A stretch of 64,000 nt of DNA, taken from contig NC_068976.1 of assembly GCF_016808095.1 (NCBI RefSeq), positions 9,705,001 to 9,769,000 of the forward strand, given 5' to 3'. Within the stretch, counting starts at the first letter, position 1, and the number at the start of each line of letters is the position of its first letter. This DNA comes from Vigna angularis. Its lineage: Eukaryota > Streptophyta > Magnoliopsida > Fabales > Fabaceae. Shown one piece after another: positions 24,110 to 37,316 of this stretch. Under the pieces are notes generated by a model, which made no database searches, was not told the origin of the DNA, and was given only the letters and a program-made list of their open reading frames with translations. Both the position numbers and the translations under genes were made by a program.

Positions 24110-27100
24110 CATCAACACCAGCACCACCATGTGTGGCTACAGCCACAGTACAAAAGTTTTCTGTCACTGTTATTATTATTATTATTTATTTTATTATTAT
24201 GCAATTCAACAACAAACTCAAACAGAGCTAGAAAAATGGTTAGGCATGGGTGGCTACTGTTTCTCATGGTGGGACCCACCTTCCACCATTTTTCCTTTCT
24301 TTCTTTTGAGGAATCTTCTAACAATATATAAATTAGGGCTAATTCTTAAATTTAAGAAGTAGATTGATTATAGGGTAAATTGCTCTCTTCTTTATTTTAT
24401 ATAAGTGAGATCAAATATTAATCATAATCAGATAATCCATACTGATGAAATAACACTCATTAATTAATCCATAATTGTGATATTACGTTAAGAAATTAAT
24501 TTTAATTATAGTTTACTTTTGAATAATTATAAGATGATATATATTATGAAAAAAAAATGATAGTAAAAAAAATTATATTTTTAAGAGAAAAAAATAATAT
24601 CAAACGACTGGAAAGGTTTATGTATGTTAAAATATAACTTTTATTTAATTTTTAACAATTTTTTCACTTTTCCTTTTAACTTTATACTAAGTCACCTAAT
24701 TTTCTTTTTTGTTATTGATTTTCTCATCAAACGATATATTTTGGATTTAGAATTTGTTTATATAACACGTTTTTTTCTTTTTGCTAAATATTTATTCTAT
24801 TGACAACATACAGCTTTATTTAGGTTAAATTTTAATTTTTAAATCGTGTTATTTTTAATTCTAGTTCAAAATTTCGTTTTCTAGAAGTTAAATTCTAATT
24901 TTTTTTAATCAGTTTAATTTTATCACAGAATTTAATCATTCAAAATTGAATTTTAAGTTTAGGGAAAAAAAGTACTGTTTAAATAAATATTTAGCATAAT
25001 ATATCATTCGGATAATTTTTACATTCATATGTTCTGAGTAACGAAATGTTATTTTTGTAGTAATTGTTCTATCAATACTTAAATATGAGATGCTTGAAAA
25101 GGGAGTGCGAAAAAAAAAATGCTTTATGAGAATGTTGTGATACGAATTAGAATAAGAATTTAATCTATAAAGTTGTAAAATCGTTTCCCAGTATAAAAAA
25201 ATGGTGGTGAATCATCTTGTTTTTTTTTCTTTTTTTTTTCAAGTTTTATATTAAATAGAAATAGATAAAAAGAAAAATATACAAAAAATATTTACTTTAT
25301 AAATTTTAGTTTATGTATTTTTTTTTTCTCTTTCCTTCCACTTTATCACTGTTATTTTTTTTTATCTTAAAGCTATTTCTATTAAAATTTTAATGAAAAT
25401 AAAAATATTTGTTAACGTTATACAAGTTCTTGAGAATTCAAATCTCATAAGTTTAATTGTTTTCCTATTTTAATTTTAATGAATTAAAAACTTTACCTTA
25501 AAAATTTATGAAGTTGAATTGTAAAAAAATATTAAACCTATCATGAGAGTTTGTCATTTAATAACGAAAATAAGAAACATCTTTTTTTACAAAATAAAAC
25601 TTGACAAAATGAATAAATTTTAAACATATAATATTTTACAATCATTAAATTATTTGTGTCGATTAAATTAATTTTACATACTAGTTTAATTTTATGAATG
25701 TATTGATTTTTAGTAGGATAATAAATTTAAAATTTTAGTTTTTTTTCCTATTTCGGTTTTAGCATTAAAAATATTTAATTAAAATGGAAACAAGTAAACA
25801 AAACGGCAGTCAGCTTCTATTTTATTTTCTCAAAATTAAATTTGAGTAATATATGAAGTCAATTTGATGTTGAAAATAAATTATGAATAAAAAATCTAAA
25901 AGAAATAAATTGAGTCAACTGAATTTTCAGAGATATAAATGAAGATGGAAGTAGCAAATGCTTTATCACATTGAAACTATAAAAATATTTATTACATTAT
26001 TATAATCATTAACTTCCATGGTATCTATGAAAAAAATTTATAGTTTGGTTGAAAATCCATTTTGCTATAAAAACACAAATGTTTTTATTTTGTACAGGAA
26101 CTAAAATAGGCAGTTTGCATTATGTAAAATTATTTTAATCAATATAAAAATACTTTACTAATAATAAATATATTATAAAAATATTTACATATATACTTTT
26201 AGAACCTTTGACCTGCTACACGCGCCCTAACTTTCCGTGTTTCTGAAACAACGGCATCTCAATTTGTCTATTTGTTGGATTATTTTGAAAGTGCATTTGG
26301 AGTTGGTCAATTATGAATAGAGTTAAAATTCGTTAGTTAATATGTTCGGGTTTAAATTAAATTGAGTAATTTTTTTTTTTATACAAATGGATTCGGTGTA
26401 TTAAGAACTTGGTTTATTAGGATAAAATTTGTAGTGATCAATTAACTCGGAATTAATAAAATAATTATTTTACTCCTCAGTCCAAAATATTAGCAAATTT
26501 TATTTTTAAATTTTTTTTTGGAGGAGAGAGCACATGCTTATGAATTGTATTGAAATATTGGATTTTATGATGATTATGTTAGATTTTAGATTGACTTGTT
26601 ATTTTTTAGATTTTATTTATAATTATGAATTACTTTTGGAGTAAATGATTTAATTATTATCTAAATCATAATTATTTCGTAAATCACTTTATTTAAATAC
26701 AATTTTTTATTTTAAAAAATAATTTTAATTTTTTTATTTTAAAAAAAATAATTTTTTTCTCCTAATAATATCTTTTTACTAATAAATATATTTTATGTAA
26801 CTTTTACCATTAAGGGCATTTCAGTAATTTTCTTCTATTAATTAAAACATTTTATTTTATCTGTTACATTAGTTAAATTATATACTAACTATCACAAACT
26901 TTACCTTCAAATTCACTTTTACTTACCTCCAAATCTCTTAAAAAATATAATACTCAATTTACTCCAAATCGCCTCAAATTCATCTACTCCCTCTCTCTCA
27001 AACTCATTCATCTAAGTGAACACACCTTAAGTTATCAACTCATGGTGAATTAGACCTAACTCATTTTAGAAACTCTTGATTATTAGCTTTTTAAATTATA

Positions 27101-27431
27101 GTATAATGTAGAGGTTAAATTATTAATTTATTTTTTATTTAAGAAATTGGTTTTTTTATTATTATGATTTACTTTTTTAATTTCTAAAATTGATTTTAAA
27201 ATGTTATTTTCATTTATTGTCACTAATAGTTTTTTTTTATGGATTAATTCATTTTTTAAATTAGGGGTCTAGGTTGCTTTTTCAAAAATTATAAAATCTG
27301 TGGTTTTAAAAATAACTTTAGAATAATTACAAATTTTAGTGTCACTAGTCAGATTTTATTTCTTTTAAATTTAAAAATAATAAAAATTAGAACATACAAT
27401 TGAATTAATACTAATAAATCATATTCGAAGT
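24110..27431. other. AT-rich intergenic DNA upstream of the H+-ATPase gene
   Basis: A short ATT/TAT repeat at about 24170-24200 is followed by 3 kb of very AT-rich DNA with long A and T runs. No ORF, RNA gene or element terminus was recognised. Confidence 0.5.
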
Positions 27432-29250
27432 TGTAACATCTCACCAACAATTACATTATTACCGAAAAAGATAAGTAAATAAAAAGTTAGATAAGAGTTA
27501 GATAATAATATATATATATATATAGTATAATACTAACATTCCAATTTTAGTAACTTACCAAATAAAATAAAACATTATAAAATTGATAAAATAAAACAAA
27601 GTTGTCATCACCTACATATATAGTGTTAATACAATTATCTAAAATAAAATAATTATAATACTAATAGTTATATTTATAAGAACTAAATTTAACCACTAGA
27701 CAGTTAAGGAAGAAGCTTTACAACATCCTCCTCCTCCACCAAGGATACTTCAACACCTATCATTTATCTATTCCCACCAATAAGGTGATGTTCTTAAAAA
27801 AATAAATAGCACACTAACAACAACAAAAGAGACAACAAGATGAGCTAGTGTTTAAAAGAAAGTTTCATAAAGAATTTAATAATCAGATATTAATTTAACA
27901 TTGAAACATTCTATTATTCATAAAAACATACAGTCATTTGACTTTAGACTCAGTTATCCGGATACAATGTTTTGACATAGACATCAATGAATGTGTGCAC
28001 CCATGATAATATTTATACTTTAAAAAGTTATAAACAAGGGTAATTCGACTACTACACATCAGGTTAATCTTCTACTCCTAAGACTCAAAAGTCTAGGATA
28101 AAGACTTTTTGTCATTCTCTCCGCCATCCCATTCATCTCTACATGAGTTGAATGGTTGGTAGAATATAAGGATACCTCTTTTCAGAAATCTTATTATCAA
28201 GCATTAACTTACTCAATTATAGAATCTCTCCTTTAGATTCTTCTTGCAAAACATATCTTTCATTCTCATAAAGGTAAGTATACCATTCCAAAAGCATTAA
28301 TAGATATCAAAATATATGCACTTTAAACCAATTCAAACAATACATACATAAGAAAACTTTCAAATGAATTAACAAAACTAAAAGAATATCAGCGCCTAGT
28401 GCCAAATTCTGGCGCCCAATTATCAAGGTTTCGCGCCCAACGAGAGAATCGCTCGTCCAATAAATTAAAAGGAAAAAGAGGTTCAAATCTATAGGGGAAA
28501 AGTAACACTCAGCGCCTAATTCCATCGCTCAGCACCATGAAATCAGAGCACCCACAAGTCAAAGAGCTCTCTGACTTTCATTTTCTCTTAAGCAAAAATA
28601 TCATAAATCAGTCTCACTTATAAGACCTAACCAACTTTGGAGTTTTTACCCAACTCAATGTGTCAAAGTTTTTCAACTTTAAACAACTCAAAACATCACT
28701 CTAAATTACTAAAAAATAATCTACATTTTTATTAAATTCATAAGTGAACATCATCTCTAAAACTTTCAAACTCAAACAAACCTTCACAGTTATTTAAGCT
28801 TCAAACAATCTATAACATAACATTTTTCAACAACTTTTACAATATAAAAATTAATTAAGATATCAAACTATAAAAATCTCATATCTTTTAAAAATATATA
28901 TTTAAGTTCGACTATTATCATGTTTGCATAAAAATATTTACTATTATGACCAAGTCACATATAGAAAATTTACATTTTTAACCCTAAGATATTACCAAAA
29001 ATCATAAGAGTTTTCCTTACTTTTATGAAGACAAGTTTTTACTTCACTGTTATCTTAGGAAGTGAAACATGTATATAAATAACTATGTTCAATTATATTA
29101 TGATCCTAAACTATCGAATATTCATCTTTGCTCACAAAATTCCACATGCAAGCACTACTACTATGCATACAGCCAAAAATTAAAAGTCAATTAAAAAAAA
29201 TCAAAAACTTAATTCGAAAGAAATTTTGATAAGGTAAACTTGTTTTGTTA
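27432..29250 (-). repeat. Degenerate Ty3/gypsy LTR
   Basis: It begins TGTAACATCTCACC on the plus strand, the complement of the LTR end seen at 6000 (GAGATGTTACA). Later it has a short 'ttatccggata' match to the gypsy LTR of element A, then GCGCC/GCTCG-rich text (28390-28550) of the kind found in the second solo LTR (55030-55330). The far end is not clear and is placed by loss of this character near 29250. No duplication was identified, so this may be a truncated solo LTR. Confidence 0.4.
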
Positions 29251-32200
29251 TTTAGCAAGAACGGGTTATGATTTAAGAAACATGAATAAATTCTTCATAA
29301 ATTTAGACAGAAGTCAATAAAGATAAAAAGATATTGTTTTTTTGAAAGATGATAATTTTTTTAAATAGGAATTGAATAATTAAATTTTTTATTTATTTAT
29401 AAGTTTTATACTTAAATAATAAAATATTCATGTTTTATCTCAATTATATCACTTTTACTTTAACAATTTTCTACATCTTAATTATAATGAAATTATATTT
29501 TAATTTTATTTCATTAAATTTTAAACAAATTTTCGGATAAAACATATATAAGAAAGTTTTCTCAGACATTTTAGTGTTTTTTTTCTTTGACTAAAGTCGT
29601 AAACTCAATACTTTTGTAAGTCAAGAGATAATAAAATAAGCAAGAAAACATAAATAACTATATATTTTATTTTACATTATTCTATAAAATGAAAAAAAAA
29701 ATACTGAAACTTTGACTTCTAAAATTAAACTGTTTACATTTCCTATTTTCTTCCTGTTCAAAATTTAATTTTTGTCCATTTTCCGTTTTCTTTATGATGC
29801 CCCAAATGCACAATTAAATAGATTAATAATGTTACATTTTTAAAAAAAAAATTCAACTATTTCATAAAGAAAATATTGAATTAAACATAGATGCATTTAG
29901 TATCTTGAAAATAAATAATACTATCACACTTATTTCATAATATATAGAATAATTAATAAAAAATATTGTTTTAAAATTTAAAATTATTCTAAGAGTGTAT
30001 GGAAAGAAATTATTCACTGAATCGTTTTGTTAAGTCCATCCAATGTCATACTCATACATTACAAGTTTCTTTTTTTCTTAAAAAAATAGGATAGAGAATT
30101 AATGATTCAGGACAGCTATCAAGACAGTTATAAATAAAATTTGAATGTTTAGATTTTTTAAAATATAAGTTATTTCATTGTTTTAACTCTTATCCAATGA
30201 ATATTCAATAATTTAGTAACATTGGCCTCGGCATGATTCCAGTCACAGTCAAATTATTGACATTATTACTCAAACATGTTGTTCTAAGTTGTCCCACAAA
30301 ATATAAATTTAAATGCCATAACCTATCAGCAAAATTTTAAAAGCCAAAATAGTTGTTAATTTATTAAATTTAAGAGATAATTTAACCATAGTTCACTCAA
30401 TCATTTGTTTAATGTTTAAATTGTAACAATGGTTAAATTATTCTCAAACATTAATAAAATGATAAAATAATTAATAAAATTGTATATGATAAATAATTAG
30501 TATTTATATAAAATACTTTTTCTTTTTTAGTTTCATCAAATAAATTTGTATTAGTTCAAACATACACCTCACTAAAGGGGGATGGAGATAAAGAAGAATG
30601 TTGCAAAATCATTAAAATAACCTTTTTGTTTGGACAAGTGAAAATAATGTCTTTAGAATCTAAACATTTAGTTTTTTTATCCCATTTATCTTTTCTTCAA
30701 ATTTGGAGTTTGTTGAAGATGTTGAGTTATGTGTATTGAAGGGTTTAGAAGACGAATATTGCCAAAAAAATTTTGAAAGAATGTTTACCATGTTTTTAGA
30801 AGGAGGTTATCTCATTTCATGAGTTGTTTTTCAATGAGATACTAGCGTAACGTTAAATTATTTCAACTCTTTTTAGTTAAGAGGATGAAAGCCAAGATGC
30901 CATGATTTAGTTGTGATTTGCTTTACCCAACTTTCATCATAGGACAATTGGTGTCACCTATAAGAATCTTTCTATCAATAATGGTCTCCCTAGGAATCAA
31001 ACTCATGACCTCAACTCTAATATCAATTATTATAAAATTTATCAATAGGTCAAAAGTTATAATTGATAGTCAACGTGCAACTCTTTCTACTTAAGAGAAT
31101 ATTCATCCAAGCACCATGTTTCGATTCATGTGGCATTAGCCATGAAACAATTGATGTCTTATGCAACAATTTCAAGACAAATGCTTCATGAAACCCCTAA
31201 TCAAAGTTGGAGCTCTCTTATACCATTGACTATCCATGTAAAAGATATTACCCCTACCATAGATACACATGCGCAACCTTTACCCAATACTAGTGCAAGG
31301 CTTTCAAACTCTACATCTAAACCGTTAATAGTTGATATACATGGTTTGTACATCAAGGACAAATTAAGCATGATTAACTTATATGACATAAATGTTTTCT
31401 TTATATGTGATCAAGATAATGTAATCCACAACATATCTAAGATCATGCTCCCTCCAATCTTCTTGTCAAAGGTTTTTACAAGCCAGTGAACACTTTATTT
31501 ACTTTGCTTATAACCCACCTACAAGAAAAAAGGTTGAAAAGTCTTCTACAATTCAAGAGGAAGTTTCTTTACAGAAGCTCTATCAAGAAACTACTTGCTC
31601 AATAAAAGGGTTAGACCTTGGTGTACATGCTTTCATGCTACTATGTGTAGAAGATTGGACATTGCATTCTTTAACATATAACATATTTCTTTTATGTGTA
31701 TCTACCTCCAAAATAGGTTTATTAACATGGGCCATAATATAGACAACCTTGCATATGTTTCAAATTTCTAGTAGAATTATCTTATCTTATAAGTTTGTGC
31801 ATGATTGATAAGTAAACGTTAAACATGTTATTATCAAAATTGATGAACAGTTGTTCACTAGCAGTTCAAGAAGAAGTTTCTTGGCAAAACTTGCTCCATT
31901 TCTATAATTAAGGTATTTGTTTTACTCATTTTAAGAGACTCTATTTTCATCTAAGGCTCGTTTTCAATAAAGAATAAATAAAATTAATATATTAAAGTTA
32001 CTAATAGGACTAATATTTGCAATAACTCATCTATTATAAGAAGACTCCATAATAGATATGCAAGTGAAATAAGTGTTTATCATGATAATCATTATGTGAT
32101 AGTTATCTTTTGACTTGAAGTTATACAATTAATAGTTATGTAAATGACAAGTATAATAATTATCCTTTTATCCCAAAGTTATACAATTTTTACATATATA

Positions 32201-33054
32201 AGGTGTATGTTTTGTTCCTCCAAATGTCATACATACATAACAAGTGATTACAAAGATGGTATGTATAAATAACATCTTTATTATACATAAAGAGATTTTT
32301 GTTTATGGTTCTCTCAATATAGTATGATATATTATATTGAACATTTAATAACATTTCTGTGTATATAATAACAAGTTTGACATTCATTTTTCTCTCACGC
32401 AGAAGCTTATAAGATAATATAATTCTACTAAAAATTTGAAACATACAAAAGACGATCTATATCATGGATCATGTTAATAAACCTATTTTGGAGTTTGATA
32501 TAAAAAAGAAAGAAAAAATGTTACATGTCAAATAATGCAATGTATAATCTTCTACGCATAATATCATGAAAGCATGTATGCCAAGATCTAACCTTTTTTG
32601 TAGCAACTAGTTTTATAGAATTACATACAAAAATATCTAACACAAGCTCACTTAATGTTAGGAACACATAGGACACAATCAAACTACAACAAGAACAATC
32701 ATATTCAAGATGGATATGTTTAGTGACGAATGCAAATATATTGGGGGTGTAAAGATTTATTTTCATAAATATATTCAAATTTGAAAGGCCAAAGATATAA
32801 AATTTAATAAAATTAAAAAGAAATTTTTTAATTACATACTAAATTTTGTTTATGTAAAATAATATGGAGGGTTTAAAGTTCCCTATCTAAGCTCTGCCAC
32901 TCGATATGTTCATTTGTTAAACATCGACTCATTTATTTAATTGATTTTTTTATAAATCGAATCAAATATTTTTTTTATTCAAACACTTAGTGTGTCTCCA
33001 AAACAAGACAACTAATGCTTTTATGGTTTAATTAATTAAACAAAATTGAGTTTT
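29251..33054. other. Intergenic DNA, nothing assigned
   Basis: AT-rich. The only notable open frame is 31130-31489 on the plus strand (119 codons, ordinary composition, matches no family I recognise). It could be a fragment of an old transposon protein. Nothing else was recognised. Confidence 0.4.
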
Positions 33055-33059
33055 ACACA

Positions 33060-35494
33060 TGTAACATCCCAAAATATATAGCATGAACCATATAAAGGAG
33101 TTATCATATAATAATATTGCAAGACAGTTAAAGATGTTATAATAAGATTACAATTATCCTAAAATAACCATAAAATTTAAAGCTTTACCGATAAGTAATT
33201 CAGGATTACAAAACTTAACCGAACGATTCAACCTAAAAACTAAAACCAGTAATATGACCGATCGGTCATATTTTAAACTGTAGGATTCTCGCTCTCCAAC
33301 TTCTGCTCAGTGTACACTCGACATCCTCAGCTCACACCCAAAAGGTGATCATCGCAAGAGAGAAAACCGAACAGGAACATGGATAAAATAGAAAATAAGG
33401 GTAAGCTAATGTAATTTAGTTATGCAAACATACATAAAATTCATACAAGTACAACCAATGCATAACTGAAGACTCCGACATACCAAAACAAATACATATA
33501 TGCATATACAAATGAACATTATACTTCATGCATAAACCGTACACTTGAATTGACCACCCAGATTGTATGAATATGTAGCTTGAGATCGTTCATGCACTCG
33601 GGTGGTGTAGTAACTGGAAAACCATCAGCTGCCACCCGAGGTTAGTCCGTTATAACTCACCCAAGAACCTATGGGCTAGGACCTCCTGCCATTCTCACAC
33701 AATGTCTTACCCATCTCTACTTGAGAATTGGTAATCATCAGAATATCAAGATGAACTCTGTGAATTTCACTATCCATATTCATACTATAACACCACTTTG
33801 ATACACTTTTCACTTGAGACATTTACCACTTCAATACACTTTTAACTGAGACATTCCTCCTTGGAATTCTCTTCCACATTACTTGAAACATATGCCTTAT
33901 TTGAAATATCAATACAATTTCCCATACTCGGTATATCAATACAACTATCTCAATACATCCAAGTCAACAACGATAATAGCATTTAAAGATCAAATATTCA
34001 TTCATAGAAGAAATCGAACTTTAACACAACAAACACCGAGTACGACCGAATGGAAAAGATCAACGTAACCTATGAACAAGACCGGACGGTAAAACAATCC
34101 CCATATGAGAACATGACCGAATGGTCATTTAAAGAGTAAGACCCAAACATGAGTCGAACAATATTGGCTTAGACCGAACACTATTGGCTTAGGCCGAACA
34201 CTATTAACTTAGTACAAATACGATATTGAGCACTAGTATAAGAACGAGCGCTCATAAGAGACCCACAATCCAATAATACCGATCGCAACACTATCATAAA
34301 TGCTAGTACAAAACTGAGCACTATATCGAACGGGCACTGGTCCAAGACCGAGCACTTCCAAGACAGTACATGATCGAGCGGTCAATAACAGTTAAAACCT
34401 ATGATAGACCGAACACTGTTTAAAATCAATTGTTGTTATGTTTAGACCGACGGCTATATTCACCTGAATATCAATACAAGACTGATTGGTCATTAACTAA
34501 GGATCTACAAAAGTAGAGCTCAGTTAAGACCGAGCACCAATATCAACCGAATACTACAAAAAACGAGTGCTAACACATAGTATTATTAATAACGAACGCT
34601 AAACCTATTACGACTAATAACAAATGATAATATCCACCCTAAGACTGTTGAGGTCGAAACGAATACCTTTAAAACTAAACGTCAATATTAAACCAAGCGA
34701 CACTTAACCATATTATCACTACGAAACTGAATACCGCTTAAACCCAATTACAAGATCAGATCGATCGTTCTATACCGATCACTAGATTTTCTACAAAACT
34801 TACAGAACCTCTCCACCACTTCACAGGTTTCGTCCAAACACATAATATTACATACAATTCAATCAAACATACAATTATTCATACATGCACACATTCAAAC
34901 AGAGATTCCAACCACAACCACAGAAAAACATAATTAAATTACTAGCTTCCCTTACCTCTTAATTAGACAGAGAAGTTTCAGTGCAGACACCTGCTCACCA
35001 CCAAAAGTCTTATAAATCTAAGGTTCACGGATTGATGGAACTAGACCAAACAAAAGACCATAAATGTGATCAGAATTTACTATAAATTCATGCAACCAGA
35101 AACTTGGCTTGTATGTACCAGAAAAAGACGTTCTAAGGAGAGGATAAACTTACCAGCTCAAAATCACAACTTGATCGATGCAAACTAAAGCCCTTGACAC
35201 CAGTAAGGCTCAGACGTTGCCTGATTGATGATCAGAAGAAGAAGAAAGTGAAACTTTGTAGAAAGAAGGAAGAGAATTGTAGAGAGAAGGAGGATAATAT
35301 GAACTTAGAAACTTAGAGAGAAGAAGTACAAGCAAAGTAGAGTGGCACGAAATTTTGAAAAGTTTCCTTATATATACTACCGTCAAAATCGATCGGTCAC
35401 TCAGTTACGCACACCTGGCTTCCACTTTCTGAATTTCTAAATCCTTATACCTACACCTGACTTCCACTCTCTACTGAATTTAAGGGTTCTTACA
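33060..35494 (-). repeat. Solo Ty3/gypsy LTR with 5-bp target duplication
   Basis: 2435 bp, from TGTAACATCCCA to GGGTTCTTACA, so on the minus strand it has the canonical TG…CA ends (TGTAAGAACCC…GGGATGTTACA). ACACA is duplicated at 33055-33059 and 35495-35499. No internal retroelement sequence lies on either side, so this is a solo LTR left by LTR-LTR recombination. On the minus strand a 'TATATATAAGG' box at about 35370-35380, followed by a CT-rich leader (35200-35340), marks the likely U3/R boundary. The segment 33540-33740 resembles 45240-45430 of the second solo LTR. GACCGA/CGATCGGTC motifs are frequent (33250-34800). Confidence 0.85.
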
Positions 35495-35499
35495 ACACA

Positions 35500-36495
35500 A
35501 GTTTATTTTAATTTATTAAAAAAAATACGTTTTACTGTTTCAAATACATATTGATTAATTGACTATGACTTGGATTAATCAATCAGTTCATTCAATATTT
35601 AACTTTTGAAAATACGATCAATTTAACAAAAGTAATACTTGTTTCAAAAACTGTTTTACCTGATTATGACTTGACTTAATAGATCAGTTCAATTAATATT
35701 TATATCTTAAAAATAAGATTAATTTGACTTGTTGATTTGTCATTTAATTTATTACAACCTCTTCTCACTTTCATATAATTAAATCTTGCAAGAAACTCAT
35801 GTATCAAGCCACGAAAACTCACTTGTAACGAAGTGTTTGTTTCACAAAATCATATTATATTTTTAAGAACCATATTTCTAAAATTATTATCATTATTTTT
35901 TTCATTATATTTAAAAAAGTTTTTGGTTATATTTTCTATTTCTAGAAATAGTTTTTAAATTCAAAGTAATTTAAATAAAATTGTATAGTTTATATATTCT
36001 CTTACGAATACCACTTTCATATCTTAATCATGGGAATTTATTATAATAACCTATAACTTGTGAAAATGATTTCATGAAAATAAAAAAGTGAAAATTTTAT
36101 ATCTGACAACTTTCTAATCATATATAAACATGTCATATGTGAAAGAAAAAAAATTACGTAAAACACATCATTTATAGGGTTTGTGTAGTGGTCAACTTTA
36201 GCATCGAGTCTTCACCTTAAAGTTAATGTTAATGATAACTTTAAACATTGGTTGATTCTTTAAACCACCAAATCAAGAGGCTTAAACCATTAAAGTTTGT
36301 TAAACGCCATTATGAACTTTGAAGAATGGTTGAAATACAAATCCAACGCTCATAAGTCCAATGTTGAATATTCATCAACTAAGAGAAAAGATAAACTAAA
36401 AACAGTGCAATCAGCAGTGTAGTTGTTTTAAATAAGTATGTCTCTAGATGAGTTTTTTTCTTAAGAATGAATTTTTGGATACAAGAATAGTACAA

Positions 36496-36552
<57 letters not shown>

Positions 36553-37061
36553 TTAATTTTAACATATTGGAATTAATATATTGTTGTACAAAATTTATGA
36601 GTTATATTGATTATTGAATTGATAGTTGTTAAGAGGTTGAATAACCTTATATATGAAAAATGATCATGTATGCGTGTTGTTTTCTTGTCGACGTATTTCT
36701 CTTTATAAATAAATTTTTGATGATTTTATTTTATTTATTTTAGAGACATATATTATTTTACTTACTTATTTTTATAATTTTATTATAATATAAAACTCTT
36801 ATTATCAAGCAAAATAACATAGCATTTGTTATGAAGTTTGAGTAATTGTAAAGATGTAAAATGTTGACATACATAGTTATTTGAAGTTATGTAAAAATTA
36901 ATGTTGTCCATAATAAAATCTTCACAAACAAAAACAAACCTATTCCTCGTATCTTATTAAATAACAAATATTTTTCTAGTATATAGAAGTATGGACAAAG
37001 AACTATCCCTTAATTCATTATAAGAAAAACTTGAGGATAAATTGTTACCATTCAAAGGATT
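35500..37061. other. Intergenic DNA with a (TA)25 tract
   Basis: AT-rich DNA. Uninterrupted TA repeats occupy 36499-36548. Nothing else was recognised. Confidence 0.6.
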
Positions 37062-37300
37062 TATAATAAGGTCAAAGACCAAAAACTTGGAAGAACACAT
37101 TTCCTTGAAGCTCGTGATGCTTTATGAAGTTTGAAACTCAAAGAAAATGAAAATTATGACTTGAAACACACTTGAAGGATAATTTGACACTTAATTTCTA
37201 ATTATTTTTTTAAGCTCGTTGAGCGACTTGGTTCACTGAGCAAGATTTGGTTTTGAGTTGTTTGGCGTTGGTCGAGGACTTTTGTTGGGCGAGCTACCTT
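37062..37300 (+). repeat. 240-bp direct repeat, copy 1
   Basis: Begins TATAATAAGGTCAAAGACC and ends GGGCGAGCTACCTT. It is about 96% identical by eye to 39508-39747. It lies 16 bases left of the CACTA-like element. Confidence 0.9.
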
Positions 37301-37316
37301 TTTGAGTTACTTGGTT

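Noticed and set aside
31130..31489. 119-codon ORF as a real gene
   Set aside because: No motif, no neighbouring exon, no promoter signature; kept only as a note in the spacer entry.
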